Below are positions 1 through 8,991 of a stretch of DNA of 64,000 nucleotides, piece after piece. Numbering within the stretch: the stretch's first letter is position 1; each line of letters begins with the position of its first letter. The position numbers were made by a program, and so were the translations under genes. Source of the DNA: Tangfeifania diversioriginum. Its GTDB lineage: Bacteria > Bacteroidota > Bacteroidia > Bacteroidales > Prolixibacteraceae. The stretch is from positions 167,075-231,074 of the forward strand of contig NZ_FQZE01000004.1 in the NCBI RefSeq assembly GCF_900141875.1, written 5' to 3'. The notes below the pieces were generated by a model that was given only the letters and a program-made list of their open reading frames with translations, was not told where the DNA came from and did no database searches.

Positions 1-177
1 GTTGATAAATATGGTACCGTTACAGCGGCAGAACCCGGAGCAAGGGGAACAACCATTATGGATCAAAGTTTCTGGAACGAAGCCAAACAAGCAGCAATGA
101 AAGCCAAATTCAATATTGATGAAGATGCTCCTGCATTTCAGCAGGGTACAATTTCATACCGCTTCAGGCTCGATTAA
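1..177 (+). CDS. TonB C-terminal domain protein (3' end only)
   Basis: An open frame runs from the window edge to a TAA at 175-177, giving the last 58 residues of a protein whose start lies outside. The segment carries AEPGARGTT followed by a helix with WNEAKQAAMKAKF and ends in ISYRFRLD. This matches the end of the TonB C-terminal fold found in many Bacteroidota energy-transducer proteins: the GARGTT turn, a helix, then the last beta strand. Such proteins transmit proton-motive force to outer-membrane receptors, but the membrane anchor cannot be seen here, so the protein could also be a soluble TonB-fold protein. The downstream GH92 gene begins 105 bases later and appears to have its own promoter. 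Confidence 0.6.
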   Translation, partial: VDKYGTVTAAEPGARGTTIMDQSFWNEAKQAAMKAKFNIDEDAPAFQQGTISYRFRLD

Positions 178-234
178 TACTGAAATTTTTCCAAAATCAT
201 GTATTTCTCCTTCATTAAAACCAAAAGTTTCTTC

Positions 235-242
235 TATTTTTG
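235..242 (+). promoter_or_regulatory. -7 promoter element of GH92 gene
   Basis: TATTTTTG is an exact match to the Bacteroidota -7 consensus TAnnTTTG, 40 bases before the ATG at 283. No TTTG -33 box is seen at the usual 18-21 base spacing. Confidence 0.35.
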
Positions 243-282
243 GGGACACAAATTTTTTAATGAATAAACCGAAAATTAAGGC

Positions 283-2583
283 ATGAGAGCATCATCAATT
301 TTTATTTTATTAGCCGCAGTTTTATTTTCTGCTTGTGAGCAAACCTCTACAACAACAAACAGTTTTTTGAAAGATCCTGTTGAACTGGTTAACCCGCTTA
401 TGGGTACCGATTCGGAGTTCAGCCTGAGTAACGGAAATACCTACCCGGCAATTGCACGTCCATGGGGAATGAATTTTTGGGCGCCACAAACCAATACCAT
501 GGGCAATGGCTGGATGTACCAGTACGATGCCTACAAATTACGAGGTTTTAAACAAACACACCAACCGAGCCCGTGGATTAACGATTACGGCCAGTTTTCA
601 GTTTTTGCCACCACCGGCAAACCTGTTTTTAACGAAAAGGAACGAGCCAGCTGGTTTTCGCACAAGGCTGAAACTGTTAAACCCTACCACTACGAAGTTT
701 ATCTTGCTGATTATGATATAGAAACAGCTTTTACAGCAACCGACCGGGCTGCCATGTTCCAGTTCAATTTTCCGGAAAACGACAGTTCACAAATCATTGT
801 GGATGCTTTTGATGGCGGTTCTTACATAAAAGTAATTCCTGAAGAAAATAAAGTGGTTGGCTACACAACCAAAAACAGCGGAGGCGTTCCGGCAAATTTC
901 AAAAACTGGTTTGTGGTGCAATTCAGCAAGCCTTTCGAAACGTATTACACCACCGACAATAAAAAGCTTTATCAGAATAAAACTGAACAGGACGTTTACC
1001 ATGCCGGAGCAATTCTTCAGTTTGAAACAGAGAGTGATGAAAAAATCCAGCTCAATATTGCATCGTCATTCATTAGCCTCGAGCAGGCAGAACTGAACCT
1101 GGAACGCGAAATCGGTTCAAAATCATTTGATGAACTTTTAGTTGAAGGGAAAGAAGTTTGGAACAAAGAACTTGAAAAAATTAAAGTTCAGACCAGCAAT
1201 ATCGATAACGCGAAAACCTTTTACAGCAGCCTGTACCGGGTTTTGTTGTTTCCCCGCAAGTTTTACGAATACAACGCTGATAATGAAATTGTTCATTACA
1301 GTCCTTACAACGGAGAAGTGTTGCCCGGTTACATGTTCACCGACAATGGATTCTGGGACACATTCAGGGCGGTTTTTCCGTTTTTTACATTCATGTATCC
1401 TGAACTGAACAGCCAGATTATGCAGGGGCTGGTAAACACCTATAAAGAAAGCGGGTGGTTGCCCGAGTGGGCCAGTCCGGGACACCGCGATTGCATGATC
1501 GGTTCCAACTCGGCATCGCTCATTGCCGATTCGTATTTGAAAGGAATTCGTGGCTACGATATAGAAACGCTTTACGAAGCCATCCTGAAAAATACGCAGG
1601 CTGAAGGCCCTGTTTCTTCAGTTGGCCGCCTTGGTGCCGAATATTACAATGATTTGGGATATATTCCCTACGATGTTGGAATTCGTGAAAACACAGCACG
1701 CACCCTCGAATATGGATACGCCGATTATTGCATTGCAGAGCTTGCAAAAGCACTTGACAAACCAGAGGATGAAATTGAAAAGTTTGAAAAAAGGGCCCAA
1801 AACTACCGCAATGTTTTCGATCCGGAAACCAACCTGATGCGCGGGAAAAATGAGGACGGAACATTCCAGTCGCCTTTCAATCCATATAAATGGGGCGATG
1901 CATTTACCGAAGGCAACAGCTGGCACTACACATGGAGTGTCTTTCATGATGTGGAAGGCCTTGCACAACTCATGGGCGGACACGACGGTTTTGTGGCCAT
2001 GCTCGATTCTGTATTCGAAGTCCCACCAATTTTCGACAACTCTTATTACGGCATTACAATTCACGAAATCAGGGAGATGCAGGTTGTTAATATGGGAAAT
2101 TATGCACACGGCAACCAACCTGTTCAGCACATGATTTACCTCTATAATTATGCCGGGCAATCCTGGAAAACGCAGCAGCACATCCGCGAGGTACTCACAA
2201 AACTTTATCAGCCAACACCTGACGGTTATTGTGGCGATGAAGACAACGGCCAAACTTCGGCCTGGCACGTGTTTTCCTCACTCGGATTTTACCCCGTGTG
2301 CCCCGGAAATCCTGAATATGTAATAGGCTCTCCCCTGTTCGAAAAAGTACAGATTGACTTGCCCAGCGGTAAATCACTTACCATTGAGGCACCCGGAGCC
2401 GACGAACATTTTTATATCCAGAATGCCAGTTTTCAGGGTGAAAAACTGGACAAGTCTTATTTGACACATGAAGAACTGCTGGATGGAGGAACACTCTATT
2501 TTGAAATGGGAAAATCACCACAGAAAAATTTATGGACAAAACCTGAAAATTTTCCAACATCGGTGACAAAAATCAATGAATAA
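283..2583 (+). CDS. GH92 family alpha-mannosidase, lipoprotein
   Basis: Predicted exo-acting, calcium-dependent alpha-mannosidase that trims N-glycan or yeast-mannan type mannose. The first 18 residues are a hydrophobic signal ending in FSAC, a Bacteroidota-type lipobox, so the mature protein should be a periplasmic or surface lipoprotein. Near the N-terminus are NPLMGTD and a GNTYPAIARPWGM stretch typical of GH92. The catalytic domain carries GHRDCMIGSNSAS, HGNQPVQHMIYLYNYAG, and at residues 652-657 DEDNGQ; the acidic residues of this last motif correspond to the general-base site of the family. Length (766 residues) is normal. No SusC/SusD pair is next to it, so it is not part of a visible polysaccharide utilisation locus. 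The substrate linkage cannot be told from sequence. Confidence 0.93.
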   Translation: MRASSIFILLAAVLFSACEQTSTTTNSFLKDPVELVNPLMGTDSEFSLSNGNTYPAIARPWGMNFWAPQTNTMGNGWMYQYDAYKLRGFKQTHQPSPWINDYGQFSVFATTGKPVFNEKERASWFSHKAETVKPYHYEVYLADYDIETAFTATDRAAMFQFNFPENDSSQIIVDAFDGGSYIKVIPEENKVVGYTTKNSGGVPANFKNWFVVQFSKPFETYYTTDNKKLYQNKTEQDVYHAGAILQFETESDEKIQLNIASSFISLEQAELNLEREIGSKSFDELLVEGKEVWNKELEKIKVQTSNIDNAKTFYSSLYRVLLFPRKFYEYNADNEIVHYSPYNGEVLPGYMFTDNGFWDTFRAVFPFFTFMYPELNSQIMQGLVNTYKESGWLPEWASPGHRDCMIGSNSASLIADSYLKGIRGYDIETLYEAILKNTQAEGPVSSVGRLGAEYYNDLGYIPYDVGIRENTARTLEYGYADYCIAELAKALDKPEDEIEKFEKRAQNYRNVFDPETNLMRGKNEDGTFQSPFNPYKWGDAFTEGNSWHYTWSVFHDVEGLAQLMGGHDGFVAMLDSVFEVPPIFDNSYYGITIHEIREMQVVNMGNYAHGNQPVQHMIYLYNYAGQSWKTQQHIREVLTKLYQPTPDGYCGDEDNGQTSAWHVFSSLGFYPVCPGNPEYVIGSPLFEKVQIDLPSGKSLTIEAPGADEHFYIQNASFQGEKLDKSYLTHEELLDGGTLYFEMGKSPQKNLWTKPENFPTSVTKINE

Positions 2584-2621
2584 TTCCGCTGGTTTACTGT
2601 CATTTGTACTAAAAACATAAA

Positions 2622-3548
2622 ATGGCATTCTTACCTAAGCAAAAGTTATTCAGCAGGCAATGGTTTATTGACTATTCCCTCATTCTTTTTGGCTCAATCG
2701 TTCTTGCGGCGGGATATGTATATTTTATTTCGCCGCATAAAATTGTGCCTGGTGGGGTTTACGGGATTGCAATTGTGGTTCACTACATGACCGAAGGTGT
2801 CTTCCCTTTTTGGCCTGAAGGAATTCCCATTGGTTTATTTGGCCTGGTGCTCAATATTCCGCTTACCATTGCAGGTATTAAAATTCTGGGGCCGCGCTTT
2901 GGTATAAAAACCATTGTTGGATTTGTGCTGGCTTCGGTTTTTATCGATTTTATTACATGGCTGCGCCCCGACGGTTATGCGCCGCTGGTTACTGACGTGC
3001 TGCTCTCGTGTGTATTTGGCGGAGTGCTCATTGGAGTTGGTCTAGGACTGATTTTCAAGTCGAGAGCAACCTCGGGTGGCTCCGATATTATTGCCATGAT
3101 TATTGCAAAATATACGCAGCTTCAACTCGGGAAACTAATGATTTATGTCGATTCGGTTATTGTATTGCTGGGACTGGCCGTTTTTCAGGACTGGCACATT
3201 CCACTCTACTCGCTCATTGTAATTTACATTACCGGCCGGGCCATCGATTTGATTCTTGAAGGTGCGGACTACAACAAAGCATTGTTAATTGTTTCGAACA
3301 AACACATGGAAATTAAGCAGAAGATTTTGAAGGACCTGGAGCGTGGCGGTACATTTCTGAAAGGAGAAGGCATGTTTACCGGTGAGGATAAGCATATTAT
3401 TTACACAGTGGTGAGCCGACGCGAAGTTGCTATACTGGAAGAATACATCAGCAGAATTGATCCTGATGCATTTATTACTGTAATGGACGCCCGAGAAATT
3501 CTGGGCGAAGGATTTCAAAACCTAAGCAAGAAAATTGAAGATAAATAG
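2622..3548 (+). CDS. YitT family membrane protein (DUF161 + DUF2179)
   Basis: A 308-residue inner-membrane protein of the YitT family. The first ~210 residues hold five to six hydrophobic helices (one begins FIDYSLILFGSIVLAAGYVYF in broken form) with the family motifs ISPHKIVPGGVYGIAIV and SRATSGGSDIIAMI. The last ~90 residues are the soluble DUF2179 domain (GGTFLKGEGMFTGEDKHIIYTVV), thought to be a ligand-binding or regulatory cap. Function of the family is unproven; a transporter role is the usual suggestion. It follows the GH92 gene by 38 bases on the same strand and may be cotranscribed with it. Confidence 0.88.
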   Translation: MAFLPKQKLFSRQWFIDYSLILFGSIVLAAGYVYFISPHKIVPGGVYGIAIVVHYMTEGVFPFWPEGIPIGLFGLVLNIPLTIAGIKILGPRFGIKTIVGFVLASVFIDFITWLRPDGYAPLVTDVLLSCVFGGVLIGVGLGLIFKSRATSGGSDIIAMIIAKYTQLQLGKLMIYVDSVIVLLGLAVFQDWHIPLYSLIVIYITGRAIDLILEGADYNKALLIVSNKHMEIKQKILKDLERGGTFLKGEGMFTGEDKHIIYTVVSRREVAILEEYISRIDPDAFITVMDAREILGEGFQNLSKKIEDK

Positions 3549-3802
3549 TGTTTTCACTATGTTGAGGGGGCGCTTTGTCGTTCAAATTTGGTAGTGTTCG
3601 CAATTCACATGTAAATTTCGACTATTCGCCGGAAAAATTCTATGAAATCCTTAAAACAGAATTCAGGAAACATTATATTTTGTAAATTTGGTGAGGTTCA
3701 GAAACATCAAAAAAAGCTATGATGAAACGCCCATATAAAATTTTTTCTCAAGGAAATAACTAATCAGGGAGTTTCGTCTGTTTTGCAAATAAGAGAATAC
3801 AG

Positions 3803-6091
3803 ATGAAAAGATTTCTCCTTTTATTAATATTGATTTTTGCCACCTGGTCATTATCTGCTCAGTCAGTTGGGCTGGTGCTTAGCGGAGGTGGTGCCAAAGG
3901 AATTGCCCACATAGGCGTTATCCGCGTTTTGGAAGAAAACAATATTCCAATCGATTACATTTCAGGAACTTCTATTGGCGCTATTGTAGGTGGCTTATAT
4001 GCAGCCGGTTATACCCCCGATGAAATGGAAGAGCTTTTCCGTTCTGATGATTTTTATTTTTGGTCAACCGGCCGAATTCAGGAAGAATACAGGTATTATT
4101 TTAACCAGCCTGAACAAGATCCTTCTTGGATTGAGTTAAGAGTTGAAAAACAGGAAGATAAACTAAAGTTACTGCCCCCAACAAGTATTATTCCGGAAAA
4201 GCAAATGGATTTTGCATTTATGGAGCTGCTTGCTTCAACAAATGCCGCCTGCAAAAATAACTTTGACAGCCTGATGATTCCCTTCTTTTGTATTGCCACC
4301 GATGTGTATAACAACAAGCCGGTTGTTTTAAGGAAAGGCGACCTGGGCGAAGCAATCCGGGCGTCCATGACCGTACCTTTGTATTTTAAACCCATAAAAA
4401 TTAACGATACGCTTTTATTTGACGGAGGAATTGTAAATAATTTCCCGCACGATTTTATGCAGAAATTTCATGAACCTGATATTATAATCGGTCATAAAGT
4501 GGCAGATGATTCGAAGGCTCCTGAATCAGATAATGTTGTGGCACAAATTGCCAATATGGTTATGCGCCCTACCAACTATAAAATTCCGGAGGAAAAAGGC
4601 ATGTTAATGGAAACCAAATTTGAAAATGTGGGCCTTCTCGATTTTCAAAAATTTGAACTCATTAACCAAATGGGAACAGAAACGGCAGAACAATTTATTG
4701 ATAGTATAAAACAGCGAATTGAGCGCCGGGTTTCGCCTACTGAGCTCAAACGTAAAAGGCAGGAATTCAACCTTCAAAAACCGGATCTTTATTTTCAAAA
4801 CATTCAGGTTGAAGGTGTTGAAGACCCCATGCAACGTAAATTTATCATCCAGTCGATAAAACACCGTTACAATGTGGTTTCGCTGAGCTCGCTTAAAAAA
4901 GAATATTTCAAATTGATTGCCGATGACCATTTGCGTTCGATAAGGCCAATTGCCCATTACAACAGGGCAACAGGTTATTTTGATTTGCACCTGAAAGTTG
5001 TGCCCGAGAAAAAATTCAGGGTAAATATTGGAGGAAATATTTCAACAAAACCCATAAACCAGGGATTTGCAAGCATTGACTACCGCACTTACCAGGGGCG
5101 GGCCTACACGCTTAGCTCAAATATCTATTTCGGGCGGTTTTACAGCTCATTCAAAGTGGGCGGGCGAATTGATTTTCCCACTTCCCTGCCCTTTTACCTG
5201 TCAGGGTATTCAACCCTCAACAGATGGGATTTTTTCTCTTCCAGCTCCGAGCCGTTTTTTGAAGACGTCAGGCCGCCGTATATTATCCAAAATGATTATA
5301 ACTTCCGCACCGAAGCGGGCATTCCGCTTGGACTTCATTCAAAATTATATGGTAATGTAATTTTTGCCAATTCAGATGACGAGTATTACCAGACAGAAAA
5401 ATTCAGAAAAGAAGATGAACCTGATAAAACAAAGTTTACTGCTTTTGTTTCCAGACTCGGAATCGAAAATAACTCCCTGAATTACAAACAGTTTGCCACG
5501 GAGGGGGAATTTAACTGCATTTCGCTAAATTACATTACCGGAAAAGAAACCCATGAGCCGGGCACAACCTCTTCAACTTCAATATCAAAAGAACAAAACC
5601 ACCGCTATTTTCTGGGGAAAGCCTCCTCATTAAAATATTGGGACATTGGAAGTAAATTTACAGTTGGCACGCAGGCAGAAGCCGTATTCAGCAATAAAAA
5701 CCATTTTCAGAATTACCGTTCAACGCTTTTGGCTGCCCCGGGGTATTATCCAACGCCAAACAGCAAAACAATGTTTATTGAAAATTTTCATGCCAACAAT
5801 TACCTCGCCGGAGGATTGAAACTGCTCTGGCATTTTACTTCGTCCTTACATTTGCGGGTAGAAGGTCATGGATTTGTTCCGCTGAAAGAAGAACAGAAAA
5901 ACGATGATCTGACAGCTTTTAATAATTCGAAGATTTTCAACCGTTATTATTTACAGGGAATGGCCGCCATGGTTTATCATACGGGGCTTGGTCCAATTAG
6001 TCTGTCATTTAATTATTACGAAAAACCCAATACAAAATTTTACCTGTCGCTGAATTTCGGATATACCATTTTCAACAAACGCGGGATATAA
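3803..6091 (+). CDS. Patatin-like phospholipase with Omp85-type beta barrel
   Basis: Predicted lipolytic acyl hydrolase anchored in the outer membrane. A signal peptide (residues 1-19, ending SLSAQ) is followed by a patatin domain: oxyanion loop SGGGAKG at 27-33, nucleophile Ser57 in GTSIG, and catalytic Asp207 in FDGGIVNNFP. After about residue 330 there is a POTRA-like segment (YFQNIQVEGVEDP) and then a long beta-strand-rich region (VNIGGNISTKP onward) resembling the Omp85/BamA 16-strand barrel up to the C-terminus. This PlpD-like architecture is known: the barrel is proposed to place the lipase at the outer membrane. It is preceded by 254 bases without a gene and converges on the next gene. 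Confidence 0.9.
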   Translation: MKRFLLLLILIFATWSLSAQSVGLVLSGGGAKGIAHIGVIRVLEENNIPIDYISGTSIGAIVGGLYAAGYTPDEMEELFRSDDFYFWSTGRIQEEYRYYFNQPEQDPSWIELRVEKQEDKLKLLPPTSIIPEKQMDFAFMELLASTNAACKNNFDSLMIPFFCIATDVYNNKPVVLRKGDLGEAIRASMTVPLYFKPIKINDTLLFDGGIVNNFPHDFMQKFHEPDIIIGHKVADDSKAPESDNVVAQIANMVMRPTNYKIPEEKGMLMETKFENVGLLDFQKFELINQMGTETAEQFIDSIKQRIERRVSPTELKRKRQEFNLQKPDLYFQNIQVEGVEDPMQRKFIIQSIKHRYNVVSLSSLKKEYFKLIADDHLRSIRPIAHYNRATGYFDLHLKVVPEKKFRVNIGGNISTKPINQGFASIDYRTYQGRAYTLSSNIYFGRFYSSFKVGGRIDFPTSLPFYLSGYSTLNRWDFFSSSSEPFFEDVRPPYIIQNDYNFRTEAGIPLGLHSKLYGNVIFANSDDEYYQTEKFRKEDEPDKTKFTAFVSRLGIENNSLNYKQFATEGEFNCISLNYITGKETHEPGTTSSTSISKEQNHRYFLGKASSLKYWDIGSKFTVGTQAEAVFSNKNHFQNYRSTLLAAPGYYPTPNSKTMFIENFHANNYLAGGLKLLWHFTSSLHLRVEGHGFVPLKEEQKNDDLTAFNNSKIFNRYYLQGMAAMVYHTGLGPISLSFNYYEKPNTKFYLSLNFGYTIFNKRGI

Positions 6092-6107
6092 TTATATTGG
6101 TGTGTTT

Positions 6108-7934
6108 TCATTTTTTTCGGTAACATTTTACCCAGTCGGTTTCGAAACGGACAGGAAGTTTTGAACCCGGAACATCAAAAATAACCAGGCTGAACATGTT
6201 AATATGCATTTTGAAGTTAACCAACGAATTGTTCATTTGTAAGACCTCTGTATCATTGATTTTCCAGGTAAGTGTGGATCCGGATTTAACGAAGGTGAAA
6301 ATATACCACTTGTTCTTTTTCAGATTTGAAATATCGAGACCTTCCACGGTTAATTTTCCGTTTTCGCTGCTGCTGGCTACTCCCAGGCGGTTTTTTGTGC
6401 CCATTTCAAGCAAGTTAATCCGTGGCGAATTCTTTTCGCCCTGCAATAAAAACGAACTGACCACCTCTTTCACAGGATTAAATTTTATTTTTGCTTCAAA
6501 AATCCCGTCTTCCTGCCAGAAACTTTTCCCTGAAGAAACAATTCCGGATGTAAAATCGAATTCAGTGGGGACAAAACCAGCCGGCATCTGCCATACCAGT
6601 CCATCTGATTTTTCGCGGCGGGTTTCAATAACCAGCTTGTTGCTTATTTCCACATTTTTGCCTTCGGTAAAAACCTGCAAATCGCCCGGCATGGAATAAT
6701 TTCCGCCGGGCAATCCTTCGGCCCACAACGATTTCACCGACCATTTTTGTTCATCCAGCCTTCCACTTGTAAAATTATCCTCGAAACTCACCTGCCACTC
6801 TTTAAAAAACCGGAAAGCATCCGTATCTTTATAGTTGAAATACTTAATCAGGTGGGGCATTTTTTTCATTTCGAGGTACTGCTGCTCTTTGGCAAAATCA
6901 TCCGTTTTTTCCCACTTTTTATCGTCTTCTAGGTACGCTTTCCGCTTTTTAAATTCATCGGAGGTTACAATGGCATCAAGCTCCATGAAACGTTTTAAAT
7001 CCATGGAATCTTTTACATCATAATAATTTTTGAGGGCTGCTGATTTTTCAAACTTCAGGAAAAATTTCACATCGCTGTCAGCGGCAAGCTCTTTAAAACG
7101 TTTGTACTTTTTATACGCTTCGGTTTTTTCAAACTTTTTCTTGTCTTTCAGGTATTCAACACGTTTTTGAAAAGCCTCACTTTCAACTTCTGTTTTTAGC
7201 TCATTTAACCGTTTAAGATTATAGCTGTCAGCCGTTTCATGATATAATTTCAACTTTTTCGAATGCTCGAATTTCAGGTACGATTTAATTTCCGAGTCCT
7301 TTTTGAGCTTTTTAAACTCTTCATGTTTCTGTTTTTCGCTGTTGGGCAGGTTTTTCAGTTCAAAATATCTTTTCAGCTTTTCCGACTCATAAAACGAATT
7401 GTGCTGTTCCAGTTGTTTCGAACCATGTAATTCGAAATAGGCTTTTATTCCCGGTAGTTTCTGCAACTTGTTGTACTCCTTCAGCTTTCGCTGTTCGGTT
7501 GAATTCTTAAATACATCGAGCGCAACTTCGTCTTTTTCCTTTTTATATTCCCCTTTTTCAATAAAATCGAGCAACAACCGGTATTCTTTTATTTTATCAG
7601 ATTCTTTCAAGGCCTGAAAACGCCTGAAATCTTCCGAACCATTAACATAGAAATAGTCTTTAAATGGTTTGGAATTTTTCAGCTTTTCATACTCGTGAAG
7701 TTGGTTGTGCTCTTTGCTGTTTTTAAAATGAAGCGCCTGGATTTCAGCTTTGCGCTTTTTGAATTCATCTGATTCAATAATTTTTTTCAATTCAATAAAA
7801 TCAGATAATTCCTTCGATCCAGCAACTTTATTGAACTCTTTGAAATCGTTATACAGCAATTCGCGCTGCATTTCAATTTTTTCAACGGGCTTGATTTTAC
7901 CCAGGAGCTGAAGGGAAAATATTTTAAAAGACAT
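6108..7934 (-). CDS. Five-repeat charged helical protein with degenerate GH16-like C-terminal domain
   Basis: I do not recognise the full architecture. The ATG at 7934 is chosen over the one at 8006 because a TATTTTTG -7 element lies at 7961-7968 between them; this gives 608 residues without a signal peptide. Residues ~39-380 are five tandem Lys/Glu-rich units of about 72 residues (39-111, 112-183, a shorter 184-236, 237-309, 310-380). Each has a core like LKRFxEL, SDEFKKRKAYLE, KKxEKTxxY, then IKxYFxF with conserved aromatic positions. Residues ~383-608 resemble a GH16/concanavalin-like jelly roll (DNFTSGRLDEQKWSV, DLQVFTEGKNVEI, DGIFEAKIKF). The place of the GH16 catalytic motif ExDxxE reads RINLLE (505-510), so the nucleophile Glu and the helper Asp are missing. 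A non-enzymatic carbohydrate- or protein-binding role is inferred, possibly intracellular. Confidence 0.75.
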   Translation of the reverse strand: MSFKIFSLQLLGKIKPVEKIEMQRELLYNDFKEFNKVAGSKELSDFIELKKIIESDEFKKRKAEIQALHFKNSKEHNQLHEYEKLKNSKPFKDYFYVNGSEDFRRFQALKESDKIKEYRLLLDFIEKGEYKKEKDEVALDVFKNSTEQRKLKEYNKLQKLPGIKAYFELHGSKQLEQHNSFYESEKLKRYFELKNLPNSEKQKHEEFKKLKKDSEIKSYLKFEHSKKLKLYHETADSYNLKRLNELKTEVESEAFQKRVEYLKDKKKFEKTEAYKKYKRFKELAADSDVKFFLKFEKSAALKNYYDVKDSMDLKRFMELDAIVTSDEFKKRKAYLEDDKKWEKTDDFAKEQQYLEMKKMPHLIKYFNYKDTDAFRFFKEWQVSFEDNFTSGRLDEQKWSVKSLWAEGLPGGNYSMPGDLQVFTEGKNVEISNKLVIETRREKSDGLVWQMPAGFVPTEFDFTSGIVSSGKSFWQEDGIFEAKIKFNPVKEVVSSFLLQGEKNSPRINLLEMGTKNRLGVASSSENGKLTVEGLDISNLKKNKWYIFTFVKSGSTLTWKINDTEVLQMNNSLVNFKMHINMFSLVIFDVPGSKLPVRFETDWVKCYRKK

Positions 7935-7960
7935 GGGCTGGTTTTTATTGTTTATGTGTT

Positions 7961-7968
7961 CAAAAATA
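7961..7968 (-). promoter_or_regulatory. -7 promoter element of repeat/GH16-like gene
   Basis: On the minus strand this reads TATTTTTG, an exact TAnnTTTG match, 27 bases upstream of the ATG at 7934. It lies downstream of the alternative ATG at 8006, which argues for the shorter protein. Confidence 0.4.
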
Positions 7969-8116
7969 GAAATTAAAAGAAACATTCGGCTGAAAGTTTT
8001 AAACAATTTCGGCTGATTAAAAGAAAAATATCCGATTTAACTGTTTATATGTTTTGAGATTATCCATTGGCAGGGAACCTTATTTTAAATAATTTTATCT
8101 GCTCAAAATAATTAAA

Positions 8117-8986
8117 ATGATTGAAGCATCTGAACTTATATTAAATAGCGATGGCTCGGTTTTCCATTTGCACCTGAAACCAGAAAATCTTGCAGACCAG
8201 GTTATTCTGGTAGGCGATCAGGCACGGGTTGAAACCATCTCCGGTTTTTTCGACAAAATTGATTTTACCACTCAAAATCGTGAATTTAAAACAGTTACGG
8301 GCTGGTATAACAATAAACGAATGAGTGTCCTTTCCACCGGAATTGGAACCGATAATATTGATATTGTACTGAACGAACTGGATGCCCTGGCAAATATTGA
8401 TTTTGAAAAGAGGGAGATAAAAACGGATAAAAGGTCGCTGAATATCGTGCGGATTGGTACTTCCGGCGGCCTGCAATCCAATTTGCCGGTGAATTCGTTT
8501 GTAGTTTCCCGGAAATCAATTGGATTTGACGGAATGCTTGCTTTTTATGCCAATCACGAAAGTTACTGCGATGGCGCTTTCGAAAAAGCGTTCAGGCAGT
8601 TTACCGGTTGGAAAAGCTCACTCCCCTCTCCTTACGTGGTTGATGCTTCCGAAGTTTTGCTTTCAAAGTTTAACACGCCGGATTTCAAAACCGGGGTAAC
8701 CATTTCGGCTCCGGGTTTTTATGGCCCGCAAGGCAGAGTTTTACGATTAGGCCTGGCCATGCCCGAATTAAACCGGATTATTGAGCAATTTTCTTATAAC
8801 AATTTGAAAATTACCAATTTTGAAATGGAAAGCTCAGCCATTTACGGGCTTTCAAAAATGCTGGGACATAACGCGTTAACAATATGTTTGATTATTGCAA
8901 ACAGGGTTACCCGCGAGGCCAATGAAAATTACCGCGCTGAAATGAAGAAACTGATCAAAAAAGTGCTCGACGTCTTAACAAAATAG
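8117..8986 (+). CDS. Nucleoside phosphorylase (uridine phosphorylase-like)
   Basis: Predicted cytosolic enzyme that cleaves a (deoxy)ribonucleoside with phosphate to base and ribose-1-phosphate. The fold is the PNP/UDP superfamily: VILVGDQARVE near residue 35 (phosphate-binding G-D-x-x-R), STGIGTDNIDIVLNEL, IGTSGGLQ around 120, and FEMESSAIYGL near 236, where the Met-Glu pair binds the ribose. Length (289 residues) is typical. The gene is followed after 5 bases by the transglutaminase-like gene, so the two form an operon. Uridine as substrate is an inference from overall similarity; adenosine or other nucleosides are possible. Confidence 0.85.
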   Translation: MIEASELILNSDGSVFHLHLKPENLADQVILVGDQARVETISGFFDKIDFTTQNREFKTVTGWYNNKRMSVLSTGIGTDNIDIVLNELDALANIDFEKREIKTDKRSLNIVRIGTSGGLQSNLPVNSFVVSRKSIGFDGMLAFYANHESYCDGAFEKAFRQFTGWKSSLPSPYVVDASEVLLSKFNTPDFKTGVTISAPGFYGPQGRVLRLGLAMPELNRIIEQFSYNNLKITNFEMESSAIYGLSKMLGHNALTICLIIANRVTREANENYRAEMKKLIKKVLDVLTK

Positions 8987-8991
8987 ACATT

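Noticed and set aside
1618..2268. 216-codon open frame on the minus strand inside the GH92 gene
   Set aside because: Fully antisense to a strongly supported GH92 gene; amino acid pattern shows no domain and many Cys/Ile typical of a shadow frame.
3720..3764. 14-codon frame in the gap before the patatin gene
   Set aside because: Too short, no hairpin or terminator next to it, nothing to suggest a leader peptide.
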